From contig JBAJFG010000611.1 of NCBI GenBank assembly GCA_037903475.1, positions 3,410,001 through 3,474,000 on the forward strand: a stretch of 64,000 bases of DNA, written 5' to 3'. Source of the DNA: Ancylostoma caninum (Eukaryota > Nematoda > Chromadorea > Rhabditida > Ancylostomatidae). Within the stretch, counting starts at the first letter, position 1, and each line of letters begins with the position of its first letter. Below the pieces are notes generated by a model. The model ran no database searches, was not told the origin of the DNA, and saw only the letters and a list, made by a program, of their open reading frames with translations. Of this stretch, positions 47,232 to 59,509 are shown piece by piece. Position numbers and translations under genes: made by a program.

Positions 47232-50200
47232 ATGTTGCAGTGCGGCGTTCTAGGTGCCGCGCACCTGCCTATTCTATTTGGGGTCCTGTTTTCAATAAAT
47301 TTAGGTATGGTTCATTTTTCATTGCTGTTTAGTTACATTTACTTTTTTTGCTTTGGAAAAACATGTTTGGGCTGCCTGGCTGCCGCTCTGTTGTGAGAGA
47401 CACGATGAAAAGTGAAGTTCCATTGGTCGCTGCTACAGTACTCATTTTTAGGCGTCAATTAAATTGTGCCGTTGTGCAGTTGATGTATTGCACCGAGTTT
47501 CACGACTGTTTTGCAGAAAACGGTCATTTGGGGGTTATTGAAGATGCTGATCATGAATATGGCAACCATCATAATAATAACGCCAGTGTTGACCTCGTGG
47601 CACTATTTGGGTATTGCTGCCCTGAAAATCTCGAAACCACAGTTTTCGCATAGACGCTGCCTTCGGGGGTTATCTCATGCGGTGATCACGAAATCCTACT
47701 CATTTTGTACCGTAGCCTTGTATTTCATGCCTGCTGGTAGATTCTCGCACCCTCCTTTATCCAGGTTCGAAAAAGTGTCAAAAGAAATATTTTTCATTCA
47801 AACTGTACAAGGGAGGAGGCGATGAGGAAGGTACTATTGTACTTGAGCGGCCCCACTATCGAGCACAAACTCAAAATCATGACTTCCTCTGAAAACTTGC
47901 ATAAAGGGGTAATCGATGTTCTGATCACGAATATCGTATTCATTTTGCATGATAATATCTACTTTATTGATTTTATCGATTTTCTCTCAAGTATGTACCT
48001 CCTCTCGGATCTTTCTGAAAATTTGCCTGCTGGGATTTCTGAAGGTGCTGGTTACAAATATGATGAAGATTTCGCAAGAAAAGATCGGCTTGGGGAAATG
48101 GGGAAAACTCCAGTAAAGTCGGCGTATACATCGCCCTACCGATAAAAATCTAGAGAAAACCAACAAAATCGAGACTATGATGCAAAACGGTTGCCATATT
48201 CGTGATCAGCAACTTCAAAAGCCTCTGAGTACACTTTTCCAGAGAGATCTGATTTACGTGTCGAACTTGAAAAAAAATCGATAAAACAATAAAATCGATA
48301 TTATCATGCGAAATGGGTATGATATCAGCACATCGAATTACCCCTGTATGCAAGCTTTCAGAGGGATCCATGATTTTGAGTTTGGGCTCGATAGTGCGGG
48401 TAGGGGCCGCTCAAGTACAATAGCACCGAACAGTGTTCTAGGGGCATTGTCCTACCCATTTCATGTGCTTTCCACAAAGGACACTGGTTGGTTTTTACAG
48501 TTTCTATGAAGATATCCTTTACTGGCAAGGCTTCCATGTCATGTTTAATCGAGGCTAACAGATATCCGTGCAGGGTCAAGCGTGATGATGGTAAAAAGTC
48601 GACCCCCATACGACCCACCCCCCCCTTTGAGCCATCAAAAATACGACACCCCCCCCCCCTTTGCACACAAATTCCCCTCGATGCTTGCAGAATTTAGATA
48701 TTTAGATATCCCATTTCAGGTGTTCGTACTGCGAGAGGTGTGGTGGAGCCAGAGCAAAGGAAGGAGAAAGAGGCTCTTTTGTATCTAAGTAGTTGTTCGG
48801 AAATTTTTTGGAAAACGTCGAAATGTACGCGGTGGACAAAAAACGTGCATTAACTATGCAATGTTGCTTACGTAACTAATGAGGCTGGAACACATCAGGA
48901 AAAAACATCAGTTGTCGTAAGCAAGCGAAGATAATGTTAATTTTGTGTTAAAAAAACTGAAAGTATGTTGCCAAATAATCTTGACACATGAGATCAGCAA
49001 ATCAAATGGCCCCACTGTGTAATGTTCCAAAGATTCTGTGATGTATCGCTTCCACTGTATAAATAGCTAAACCATAAGTTCGAGATTCGAGATTTTTGGG
49101 GCAGCAATATCCAAATAGTGCCTTGAGGTTAACACTGGCGTTATTATTATGCTGAATGGTTGAGATGTTCATGATCAGCATCTTCAATAACCCCCAAATG
49201 ACCGTTTTCTGCGAAACAGTCGTGAAATTCGGTGCAATACATCGACTGCACAACGGCACAATTTAATCGACGCCTAAAAGCAGTACTGTAGCAGCGACAA
49301 ATGGAACTTAACTTTTCATCTTGTTTATGAGAGCATGAATTGGCTTTTTTCTATCCGACTGTTGTGGCTGGGGCGATAACTCTAGCATGTATTCCATTCG
49401 CTTCCAGGTACTACTTATATCCTTGCCGTTGTCAAGTCTGATGTGGAACCAATTTTTCCCTATGTTTCTGCCGCAGGTGATCATCGACCAGAATCATGTG
49501 TTTTCGGCTTACTCCTCAATTTGTCAAGCGTGGTATCCTTGGCTATCATATATTTGAGGTGTTTGCAGATGATTCTGTTTGTGTGATTTTAGTTACGTGA
49601 CAGCTGAATTGCAGGTATTCTTTGGTTACGGTGATAATCCGAGATTCTGAAGCTAATTCGCCCCTGGACAAAGCGAATCTGGTAAGCTTCGTTCTGGGCG
49701 TGATTGGAGGAGTCTCTATGATGATCATCGCTAATTTCCAGGTAAGATCGTACTAATAAGAACCATGATCAGGTTACTATTTACCACACTTCAGGAAACA
49801 GCCGTTATTACTGTGCATTTGTTAGCCGCATTCTTTTGCTTCGGTTCTGGTTGCATTTATATGATGCTCCAATCATGGATTACTGTGATGATGTATCCAC
49901 TGTACACCAATCGACGCATCGGGATCATTCGTAGTTGTATAACAGCGGTTTCAACCATTTCGTTCATTGTGGGTTAGTTATTTATAGCTTACTGAGAAAA
50001 TTGGAGGCGTCTGTTGAGCCGACTTAGCCTTCGAGTTGGCTTTAGCCGTTTGGACGGCGAAAAGTGTCCAACCGTACTTGTTTGTTCTGTTTAGACGTGT
50101 TTAATCGTGGCCAACAACGTGGTTAGACATGTATTACCGGGACAGGGCTTGATGATCTGCAGTTTGCAAAAAATGCCTAACTTACTCATATTTCTGTTCT

Positions 50201-53200
50201 AGCCGTAAGGGTTCCTCTCTATACAACACAGGTGTCCAGCAATGAAGTACATTCACAGGAGGCGTCAATGGTGCTAAATTTTCCGCGGACTCTGGAAAAT
50301 AGGAAAAGAAAAAGTTTGGCACTGCTTGCAAAGAGCAGGAAAACCATGCTTTACCGTGATAGACATGTCTGAACACGTCGTTGGACACTTTTTGTTGTCC
50401 AAACGGCCAAAGGCCTTCGAGTTGAGCAGACAGGAAGATCTTTACAACTGTTTTGTTTGAGTACTTTTCTGAAGTACGCAGGCGAAACTAAGTCGAAATT
50501 GCTCATCCTGATTTTTGTAAACAAGCTTTTCCATTTGTGAGATTGTCAAATAATAGGTCACCAAAGCAGTTCCCTTTTTCATAATTTCGTTCTATTCTTG
50601 CGCTTTTGTGGAGATTACTTTACTTCCTATAGTACTTCTTGTACTGGTTTTATATGAGGAAAAATAGTCGTTCACTCACGGATTTAACGAAACTTGGTAC
50701 CATCCCCCCAGGCAGAATGGGGTGGTGGGCCTTTTTGTAGATCTCGTTTCGAACGCCTTAAATACAACGGAAAGATCTCTGATATTTGCTTTTAAGTCAT
50801 CTGGTTGATTCATATTTGATTGCGACTTTCTACTAGTGTTCAAGCAGTTTCACTAACTTTTCTCAAATCCTTTTCATTTTGGGAAACCTAGATGCGAAAT
50901 TATGTTTTTATAGTGAGAATCCTGTTAGACTTGAACTGTCGATACAATTCGAATTATTGATACACTACCAATAGGCCAGGTTTTTAGTGAGTACAGTTGT
51001 GAAAGAAACTTCTCTCATCACAGTCGGTGTTCATTTGTTCTGGGTTGGTGCAAAAATAATGTGTTTTGCTTGCATAATATTCGGTGCAGAAAATTTCCGG
51101 TATTTCTTACTACTTACCTGAGAAGTTATAGATAGATATGTAGCAAATTTCACTGTCTTTTCATTAGCCCCATCTATTTCGAACGAAATTCACATCTTTA
51201 CTTAATTTTTAATATTGCAACGAAAGATGCCAAAGTAGAATTTTTGCCAAATTCACTTCTGTGTGAGGCTCGAACCAGACTCGACGGCGAACATCGGCGG
51301 GGAGCGTCGGCTTCCATGCGCAGCATGCTGATCGATCGCCGCGGCCTCGTCCGGCTTCCTTGGGCGGCGAGCGGCGGCGGCCGCCACCACAAATTAGGTC
51401 GACCATACCTTGCGCACTGCAGCGTCGGCCGGCTGCACGGCGCGACGACGCCTCAGGAAGCCGAACCGGCTCGGCTTCGAGGGGCGTCATCAAGGGTAAG
51501 GCTTGGTTCATTGAAGAGAAACACTAGTTATTTCTCATTCATATGAACAACTAGAAAAAATGACCCGTAGATATTGATGAACAGATGTAAATTTCTTCTG
51601 AAATCGTCACTTCCAAACAAAAAAGCACCGAAATGGAAGAGTTGTGAACCAAAACTATGGAGAACAAAAAGGAAGAAGGAGTCGAAGAAACGTCAACGAT
51701 AATCGTTAGTATATCAGTGTTTGAATACATATGTGTTGCCATCTGACCCCAGAGATTAAGGACGGACATTTCTCGCACTTATTGCGGGAAATGGATTACT
51801 GCCTGAAGCGAATCATCGTGGGTGTCATGGATCGGCAATCTATTCGCTGGCCTTACATCATTATTGCACTGTTCCCCGTATCTGTTATTTATCATTATAA
51901 TGGGATCTGGCCTATCATCCCGTTTGTCCTCTTAACTCGCTAAATACTTTTAGAAACATTAAAGTTAATTTAAAAGTTTTGAACATGATTCGTGACTCTG
52001 TAGAAATGTCTAAGTATTTCCTTGTTTGTTATGATCACTTTTTACTATTTTTCGGCTTTCTTTGGCGATACATTTTAGTTTTCGAGTTCGAGGCATATTG
52101 CGTTGGTGGCAGCCCCTCGCCGCCCCACGACGCCCCAGGAAGCCGAGGGGTCACAAAGCGCAGGCGTCGTCCATACCTCCGCCGCCGAGTCTGGTTCGAG
52201 CCTAAGGGCGCGTGTGGTATCAGAGAAGTCTGGGAAGATGAAGCACTAACTTGTACATCGGATGCCTCCCGCAAGTCACTATATAGGGCACATACGCATT
52301 CAACGCCTCTACGATGTTCAGAAGAAGTCGGATGCGTGGCGCATCCCACGTGACGGGATTGATTAACGCCGACCACCACCACCAAAACTTCCGTGGACTA
52401 AAACTTGGCGGCATGACAGCGGGAACTGCTGGGAATACCACCATAGTTTCGCACAAGGAATTGGAGCGAATGCATACCACGAAGCTGCTTCCGAATCCTA
52501 CGACATGTTGTGTCTTGCTTCGAAGTAGGAAACATCGCGTAAGTCTACCAGGGGGTTGGCGACCCTCAGCTGATGGCAGTAATCGATGAGGATCCATTCA
52601 AAACAACGTATATGATTTTGCAGAACCTCGCTGTTAATCGTTGCCAGATCATCTTTCTTAGGTAAGCATGGGAGGGTGAAGGTGCTGGACTGAACGGGTA
52701 TTAGGTCGATCCTCGTTAAGAGGCCTACGTTGCGCCTTTGTATTGAAGAAATTGCGGCCCATTTCTCAATCGCTTTGTGACCTAAGGTAAAGGACAGACC
52801 CTGTACGCTGGGCGAGGGAGAAGCAGCGGAACACTGTCAGGAACCGAATATTCACCAAATCAAGGCCCGCCGTTAAACCCACAACGAAAAAATGGCCGCT
52901 GTGAAAACTCGTCCGGCTCCGCCGACTCGTGACGGGACCGGCCAACACTTCCAGTCGCCATCCCCTTCAATTTGGGAGCAGCGGCTCTTTATTTCCACTC
53001 ATTATTGGATCATCGAGCACAATGCTTCATTTTCATCCATTATTTGTGCACTTGACGATGCTCCCATGTTTCAGAAGAGGCTGCCTTTGAACGTTTCACA
53101 TTTTTAGGCAGTTTTCTTCAACAGTTATTGAATCCTTGGCGAAAATAATGTCGTTTAGTGTTAGAAGAAAACACGCATGATACAACATCCGGAACTATGG

Positions 53201-56200
53201 TTTTTTTCCCTTTGAAGGAATGTATTGTTGCAGTAAGACTAGAACACCGGTATCACTGATCAATAAAACGTCGTCGTCAAAAATAATAAAACGACAGCAA
53301 AAATTAGAAGTAGCCGGACCTGAACAAGCTCTATGAGGAAGCGAAGATTGACCTTTCTTGAATAAAACAATTGAAATTCAAATAACTATGAATATGTAAA
53401 CAAACCACTTCCTCGAGCATCTAGCCGACTTCATCCGGGATAATTTGTTCGAATATAATAAGGCTATAAACATTGCCCTCAGGGCGTTCGTCGATCTTAG
53501 AAGACCCACTTCAAAATGAGTGGTCGTCCGAAAATAGCTCTTTTAGTGCCGAAGATTTGTGGATTGTAATGGTTCTGACCTTTTTTGAAACACTTGATTC
53601 TGAAGCGAGTTACAGGGCATTCATCTCGGAGTAAACATCGCGTTGTAATAAGCGCGCGAGCTGATGCATTCCAATAGATCAAATTCTCAGTTAAAAGGCT
53701 ACGTTTTTAGCGGCTCGCAAGTAGCTTTTGTACGGGGTCTGCAATTGCACCGATGATTATCCGTGACAGATGCCATACTCAGAAAATAAGAACGGCCGAG
53801 CCACGGTCGAGCAACTGTCGACCCGCCGCCCAAGACCACGGGTGGGCTGTTAATCGGCCGCGGCTCGGCCGATAGTAGGCCTCGGCTCGCCTGCGGATTC
53901 GATTCCAGGAATGTAGGGGGACGCCCCTTTCGTCGAAATTCTTTCATTTCGTTCTGATATGACTCCATTTAAAGTTCTATTCATGTTTCCAAGGGTTAAA
54001 GTCATTATTTATTTCTGCTGAGATCCTTCGATATCATCATACCTATATTATAAACGGCGAGGCCCTATTTCGCAACTGTCTGTCTGTGGCCGGTGACTCA
54101 TCGCCTGAGCGAGTCGAGGGAATACCGATTTTTTCCATTTTACAGTAGAACACTTAAAGAAGGAAACATTTACCCGAACCTTAAAAATTTGGACTTTCAG
54201 CGCTATCACAAATGAAAACGACTTGAACACGTGAGGATCCCTGTTGCTACGCATGCAACGGCCCATGTAGAAGCTTTTCATATTGAACATGATAAGAGTT
54301 AACTTTCAAACCGTTCAGGAGCTATGCAGTTTCGCAGAAAATCACTGTCATCCGCGAAGCGCGGCGAAGCTGCGCTTCGTGTGGAGTTACCTAGCCCGGA
54401 GGTAACGTGGCACACGGGTCCGAGACAGAGCTCTGGCTCGGGGTTCTTTTTTTAGGGTTTACCTAGCCCGGAGGTAAAGTGGCACACGGGTGCGAGACAG
54501 AGCGTCGCGAAGCGGCGCTCTGGCTCGGGGTTCTTTTTTTTTTCAGAGTTTACCTAGCCCGGAGGTAAAGTGGCACACGGGTCCGAGACAGAGCGCCGCG
54601 AAGCGGCGCTCTGGCTCGGGGTTCTTTTTTTTTCAGGGTTTACCTAGCCCGGAGGTAAAGTGGCACACGGGTGCGAGACAGAGCTTTGGCTCGGGGTTCT
54701 TTTTTTTCAGAGTTTACCCAGCCCGGAGGTAAAGGGGCACACGGGTCCGAGACAGAGCTTTGGCTCGGGGTTCTTTTTTTTTTTCAGAGTGAACCCAGCC
54801 CGGAGGTAAAGGGGCACACGGGTCCGAGACAGAGCGTCGCGAAGCGGCGCTCTGGCTCGGGGTTCTTTTTTTAGGGTTTACCTAGCCCGGAGGTAAAGGG
54901 GCACACGGGTCCGAGACAGAGCTTTTGGCTCGGGGTTCTTTTTTTTTTTCAGAGTTTACCCAGCCCGGAGGTAAAGGGGCACACGGGTCCGAGACAGAGC
55001 GTCGCGAAGCGGCGCTCTGGCTCGGGGTTCTTTTTTTTAGGGTTTACCTAGCCCGGAGGTAAAGTGGCACACGGGTCCGAGACAGAGCTCTGGCTCGGGG
55101 TTCTTTTTTTTTCAGAGTTTACCCAGCCCGGAGGTAAAGGGGCACACGGGTCCGAGACAGAGCGCCGCGAAGCTGGCTCGGTATTAGGAATAAAGCACGC
55201 ATTGACTACAAATAGCAAAGTCTGCATCTAGTGATAAATTGACTGCAAATAACAAAATAGGCATCTAACAAGGAAACTTATAGTATCATGTGACAATACA
55301 TAGCAAAATTGGCATCTAACGGAAAAAGATATAGAGTACATTAGATGACAATTACTTCTAGAACAATTTCGAATCGGGTAACAAATTAAGAAAAAACTTC
55401 CAGTGAGGAGAAGAACTTCAAGCAAGGAAAAAATAAAACTCAATAAACTAACAACGAATCTACTTATTAGCACCGTTGGGAACGGTTTCGTAGCGAAGAC
55501 GCAGTAGAAGAGTATCCTGAGTTGGAATTTATGCGGTAATTGTCTACCACCGGCACCGTAGTATAGCACACTCTGAAAATATTACAGGCTTGGAAAGGAA
55601 TTTGATGTTGAAAGAAAAACAAGTACTTCAAGTTCAATCCAAGTGTGTGAAAAGATAAAAACCCACTATATGACATCGATATCCTCGTCGTTTTCCTTAT
55701 TGTAATCAAGCCGGAGTACTTTTGCTCTTTTTCTAGAAAGATGATGAGAAAATCGCTGCAGCTACCCAAAACCTTTAGAAACTGACAGTGCTGGGAATCC
55801 ACTTGAATTCGACGGCACCATCCTCGTAACTGTAGGCACGAACGTCGCGGCTGAAAATAGACGGTGAAAAGAAGTTCGGCAAGAAGCACTTACAGCGCTT
55901 TCTGCAGGCCTTTAAAGGCCCAGTTATTAGGCGGAATACGGGAACTCATGACATAACCTGAACCTGAAAAATTCGAGAAGTGCGTATTAATAAGAACTGA
56001 ATTGTCCGACGAGACAAGAAAAGCAGCGTTGAGAAACAAGCACGGACGCAATGTTTTAGCTGGATTAGAAGAAGACATTATAAGCAGCACTACAGTAGCG
56101 TTAATGGTAGGAGTTGAGACGTTCATTGTGTAGAGTTTATCAGCGAACACTTGAATGTGAGAGTATCAGCGCCGGCGGTGTTTCGCAATTCATGGGCTGC

Positions 56201-58162
56201 GGCTTACCCGCTAAAATTATGTGGGCCGCTAAAATTTTAGAGGCCGCGGGTCGGCCGTTCACATGCTTCGCTCAGAAACTAGGGGCCGACAGCCCATTTG
56301 GGGCCGCGGGTCGGCTGTTCTTATTGTCTGAGTAGATGCGGTTTGAAAATAGAGGTTTGAAAACGCGCATCCTTTTCGCACCAAACTAATACATTTAGGT
56401 GACATTTTTACGTAGATTCTGCCACATCCTCAATTTTTTTTTCATTCCACGCGCGATCTTTTCTTGCGCCCATGTTATTAATGTTGAATGATTAAATTGA
56501 TAATTACATTCCCTTTATTCAGCTGTTGGATTTGGCATTCACGCGGCTAATGTGTTCCATCAGTACTATCCGAGTCTTCCTACTCCGCGCCCTTGGAACA
56601 GAAAGTTGTGGCAACCGGTGAGCAGTTCCGATTCCGGTTTTTTTATACGTGATGCAACACGTGCTAGATATTTTACTCCTTTTGCTGAACATGATGTTGA
56701 TTATCCATGCTTTGAAATTTTGAGAGATGTGGAACTCACGATTTCATGTTTCCGGGAAGCTTTTTCGTTTGCGTTTGAAGGCACTACCTGCAGAATTTTT
56801 GTCTCCGAGTGGAATAGGTTAGCGCTTCGTGAGGTTGATGTCACATAGTATCTTCCTACGCTGGTGTTACATTCTACGTGGAGTATAGCACCCTGTGCAG
56901 GTAGTCTACATAGAATGTGCATAGTGCGAAGTGGGTGGTAACCTTTTCATGGGGTGCGATGCGCGGCTGGAAGCTGTCACGACCTACCGTTCGTCATGAA
57001 CGCCACCCGCGCAATTCGGTAGTCTCATTTTCGAGGTATATTCTGCTTTAAAAAAATTTATGAAACTAACCAAATTTGAGCGAATTCTGAAAGTTTCAAC
57101 TGGTTCCAGTTGGGTGGCCAGTTTTAGATGATTTTAGCCATTAAAAATGCGATATGCTCCATTCACAGTCGTCAAGGATTCACCCAATATCAGCGACCGT
57201 GGCGACGCCCTGCCAAGCTGATAGGCACCGTCGACACAGTCGTAGGCGATTCGTAAGATTGAGGACGTTATCCAGTTTAGGACTTTGCTAAATGTGGAAT
57301 GCTATGAGTGAGAACAGAAACGTAACAAGCTACAATATTTATGTCACATTTCAATGAGGTTGGTATGGCCCAACCAGGTATAGAAGGAAGAAGCCAGCCG
57401 GCTTTCCGGTCGTTTTAAAGTGTCAGAAATACATCAATGGGCAGAACTCTCCGTCTTGTTTTCTCTCATGGCCTTGGGGTTTTCGAGCCTTCCTTCTTTC
57501 CATCTGTAAAGTGAATTGTGTGGGTGTTCGTTACATCATTTGGCCGTCCCACTACAAAAGTGAAATGGACAAACAATATAGCTGATAATGAGAACAATAG
57601 AAAAGAAAAACCGACTATGGTATTCCTCGCCCAGGGGTCGACAACTGCCACTACGAACTGGCGTAGTCCATCTAGGAACCGGTGTGGGAAAGCCTTACAC
57701 AATGCCGATTAAAAAATTCCTTTGAGGTTATCGTCACAAACTGACCATGTCAGTACACATCTCGTTGCGGATCGCGGCACCCCTTCCCTAGTATCATTAC
57801 CTTGTCACCACACCTCAGCTAGGAAAAATTGCATAGGTTCCGTCATGAGAGCCCCCTACGGCTCCGTTCATATGAGCTTATTTGAAGTTCACATTTTCCG
57901 TAGATTTTATCGAAAAGTTCGACTTTTGCGCCAAAAAATAGGACCATGGAATTTCTTAAACTCGTTGTGATTACAGGGTTATAATTACCATGTGATATCA
58001 GCTGCTGCTGAATGGATTATGGCCATATCCCATGTCTGCTTTATCGTCTCGTATTCTCGTGATTTCGAGAAATTACGGGTTTCATTGTACATTGAGTCTC
58101 TCGTGACACATTTGGATCATAGCCCAATCTTGCGCTCGATCAACGATTTACGTGATTTGTAG
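47232..58162 (+). CDS. DRAM/FRAG1-family six-transmembrane protein
   Basis: Six exons, all phases matching: 47232-47304, 49408-49558, 49615-49741, 49795-49972, 56523-56617 and 57977-58162 (TAG); 269 aa, normal for the family. Six hydrophobic segments are visible: L-P-I-L-F-G-V-L-F-S-I-N-L (TM1), C-V-F-G-L-L-L-N-L-S-S (TM2), F-V-L-G-V-I-G-G-V-S-M-M (TM3), V-H-L-L-A-A-F-F-C-F-G-S-G (TM4), C-I-T-A-V-S-T-I-S-F-I-V (TM5) and A-A-A-E-W-I-M-A-I-S-H-V (TM6). Family marks are P-Y-V-S in the first loop, P-E-S-C-V-F-G, I-A-N-F-Q and A-E-W plus S-R-D-F after TM6. DRAM proteins sit in lysosomal or Golgi membranes and modulate autophagy. The ATG is 2 bases after a strong acceptor, implying SL trans-splicing. 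Introns 1 (2.1 kb) and 4 (6.5 kb) are filled with transposons. Confidence 0.9.
47832..48424. mobile_element. MITE in DRAM intron 1
   Basis: CTATTGTACTTGAGCGGCCC at the left is mirrored by GGGCCGCTCAAGTACAATAG at the right. Subterminal sequence is also inverted (ACTCAAAATCATG, GGGGTAAT, ATCGATTTT). About 590 bp, no gene. Confidence 0.85.
48560..48910. repeat. Dispersed repeat, copy 2
   Basis: Same as 38410-38715: GGGTCAAGCGTGATGATGG, C-runs, GAGGTGTGGTGGAGCCAGAG, ACGTGCATTAACTATGCAAT. The C-rich part is longer here (two runs separated by GAGCCATCAAAAATACGACA). Confidence 0.8.
49973..51041 (+). other. Left part of DRAM intron 4
   Basis: Unique-looking intron sequence, no exon or repeat end recognised before the mariner at 51042. 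Confidence 0.5.
51266..52203. mobile_element. Foldback-type insertion in mariner 2
   Basis: AGGCTCGAACCAGACTCG at 51266 is mirrored by CGAGTCTGGTTCGAGCCT at 52186-52203, with GC-rich CGGCGGC-type sequence inside both arms. Open frames in the arms on both strands are due to GC content. No transposase; no clear target duplication. Confidence 0.7.
54387..55185. repeat. Hairpin satellite array 2
   Basis: About ten units of CCTAGCCCGGAGGTAAAGTG...CACACGGGTCCGAGACAGAG...CTCTGGCTCGGGGTTCTTTT, about 75-90 bp each. Around half carry the full hairpin GAGCGCCGC-GAA-GCGGCGCTC or a one-base variant; the others have it deleted down to GAGCTCTGGCTC or GAGCTTTGGCTC. Lies inside element B. Confidence 0.92.
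55775..55963 (-). pseudogene. Paralogous fragment of the element A gene
   Basis: Two exons with a short intron, minus strand: 55963-55894 (acceptor TTTTTCAG, encoding S-S-R-I-P-P-N-N-W-A-F-K-G-L-Q-K-A) and 55850-55775 (R-D-V-R-A-Y-S-Y-E-D-G-A-V-E-F-K-W-I-P-S, then a stop). The intron position and phase match the element A gene (exon ending F-K-A-L-Q-R-A, next K-D-I-R-G-Y-T-Y). Its downstream donor is GTCAGT instead of GTGAGT, so the frame runs on to TAA. The rest of the gene was not found in element B, so it looks truncated. Confidence 0.65.
56618..57976 (+). other. Intron 5 of the DRAM-like gene
   Basis: GTGAGC...GATTACAG, 1.36 kb. The frame open from 56552 to 56848 contains exon 5 and continues by chance into the intron. 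No repeat recognised. Confidence 0.6.
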
Positions 58163-59500
58163 GCTGGTGAATTTGTTGCATATTGTTGCATAGTCTGTTT
58201 GTTTTATATAGTTCATTGACTTCATGAGCAGTAATTAATATTCCACACTTTATAGTAGATTTCTAAATACATTCCGGAAATTTACGCTTTTTTTTAAATC
58301 CTTACTTGGTATGTCTTCCTCCAGAATTCTGTCTGTATGCGTGAATTCGATTAGACTGTCATGGAACCAACAGTTTATAATTGTCTCACTCACTAGTGAG
58401 CAGCTTACTTAACGATGCGTTTTCGTTGTTAATTGTACTTATAGTTGTGATTACCGCTTACGATATGATTTGGTTTCCAACTGTGAAGTGCTACTCAATT
58501 TAGTAACTGGTTTTAATAACTTTCCGGTGACTGCATATTCACGCTCATTCTTACTGGTTAATAATTGACGCTGGTAGATGTTGTGCATTCGTTTTGAAAT
58601 GAGCAATCACCTTTGATATTGTTGTAAACAATTGATATACTTATGTTTGCAAATATCTGCGAAGATTATACGTGCGAGTAGTCCCTGAATGGCGAAGGAC
58701 AACTTAGGAGGTCTCGAGATTGTTGATCTAATGACTAAGAACGAATCACACCCACCGGTCCAGTGCCTTGTGAAGGAAAATGGGGCGGTACCGCTTCCGC
58801 ACGGTTGGTGCGTTCGGGACTCTCTCCAGCCTTTCAAGTGTCAGTCCATCTGTTCGCGTCCAAGCTTGGAAAGTATGGAGTAATTCCGCACGAGTAGGGT
58901 ATGAGTTGACACTATGGATAGGAAAGAGTCCTTGAATGCTCGTGCAATAAAGGTCTCTCTTTATGATTGGATGGGCAACACATTAGGTTGTACATCTTGG
59001 AGCACATCTCTTTCTGTTCATAAAATCGGCGTTATTTTTGTACTTCTAGAACAACACGTGGAGGTAATGGCTTATGAGGTTGCCTGAGGAGCAGCAAAGG
59101 AATGGAGTGGTAGCAAGATGTGGTATACCATATGATATCCGGAATGAAGACAACCTATTTGGGAATGAGCAGAGGTCGACTGAGTTTCTTTTATAACCGG
59201 CTCACGATTGACGTGCTGATTAGGATTACAACTGTGTGGAGGGACTCCACTATGTTCACAGTTCTTCAGGATCCACTATTAGAGCGAGTTTACTAGGCCA
59301 GCTTTCGGCGACATAACGGCATTTTTAAGCGTATATACCAATGAGAAGAGGATTGACAAACAGCCGAAGAAAACGTCTCATCCAACGGGCGCTTATAAGC
59401 ATATCGGATGGTGAGACACTGGTTCCTTGCGAGATCAACCTCGTTGATTCTTGTCACTCTTCCTTGTTGTTAATATCTGGTGTCTTTCTCCCTATCTTCA
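58163..59500. other. Downstream of the DRAM-like gene
   Basis: 3' flank and intergenic sequence. Frames at 58607-58883 on both strands have no supporting signals. Confidence 0.35.
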
Positions 59501-59509
59501 CCGCTGCCA

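Larger units (their letters stand above)
47404..49320. mobile_element. Inverted repeat pair in DRAM intron 1
   Basis: 47404-47650 and 49085-49320 are inverted copies over about 235 bp: GATGAAAAGTGAAGTTCCAT at the left against TGGAACTTAACTTTTCATC at the right; GGTCATTTGGGGGTTATTGA against TCAATAACCCCCAAATGACC. The arms contain GGCACTATTTGG, a Merlin-like end. The spacer holds another MITE (47832-48424) and dispersed repeat copy 2. Confidence 0.8.
53774..56338 (-). mobile_element. Inverted-repeat element B, relative of element A
   Basis: CATACTCAGAAAATAAGAAC at 53774 is mirrored by GTTCTTATTGTCTGAGTAGATG at 56317-56338; GGCCGCGG/GGCCGAGCC clusters follow on both sides. The outer motif CTACTCAG is shared with element A. 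It contains a hairpin satellite (54387-55185) and, on the minus strand, exons paralogous to the C-terminus of the element A gene. It is inserted in mariner relic 2. Confidence 0.65.
51042..56389 (+). mobile_element. Mariner relic 2, split by nested insertions
   Basis: Starts GGGTTGGTGCAAAAATAATG and ends TTTTCGCACCAAACTAAT. Between them, pieces of the mariner body match relic 1 in order: 51042-51265, about 52345-52890 (GGGAATACCACCATAGTTTC, GCGAGGGAGAAGCAGCGGA), about 53320-53625 (CTAGCCGACTTCATCCGGGA) and 56340-56389. Foreign DNA fills the gaps: a foldback element (51266-52203), an unidentified stretch (52890-53320) and element B (53774-56338). The whole complex sits in intron 4 of the DRAM-like gene. 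Confidence 0.8.

Noticed and set aside
49324..49407. Alternative first exon for the DRAM-like gene (hydrophobic stretch starting near 49337)
   Set aside because: It reads as a transmembrane segment but is one base out of frame with the next exon; 47232-47304 gives a first exon in correct phase with a spliced-leader acceptor and a family-typical TM1.
51209..52597. Arg/Pro/Ser-rich frames on both strands
   Set aside because: They lie in the GC-rich inverted arms of the foldback insertion and in decayed mariner sequence.
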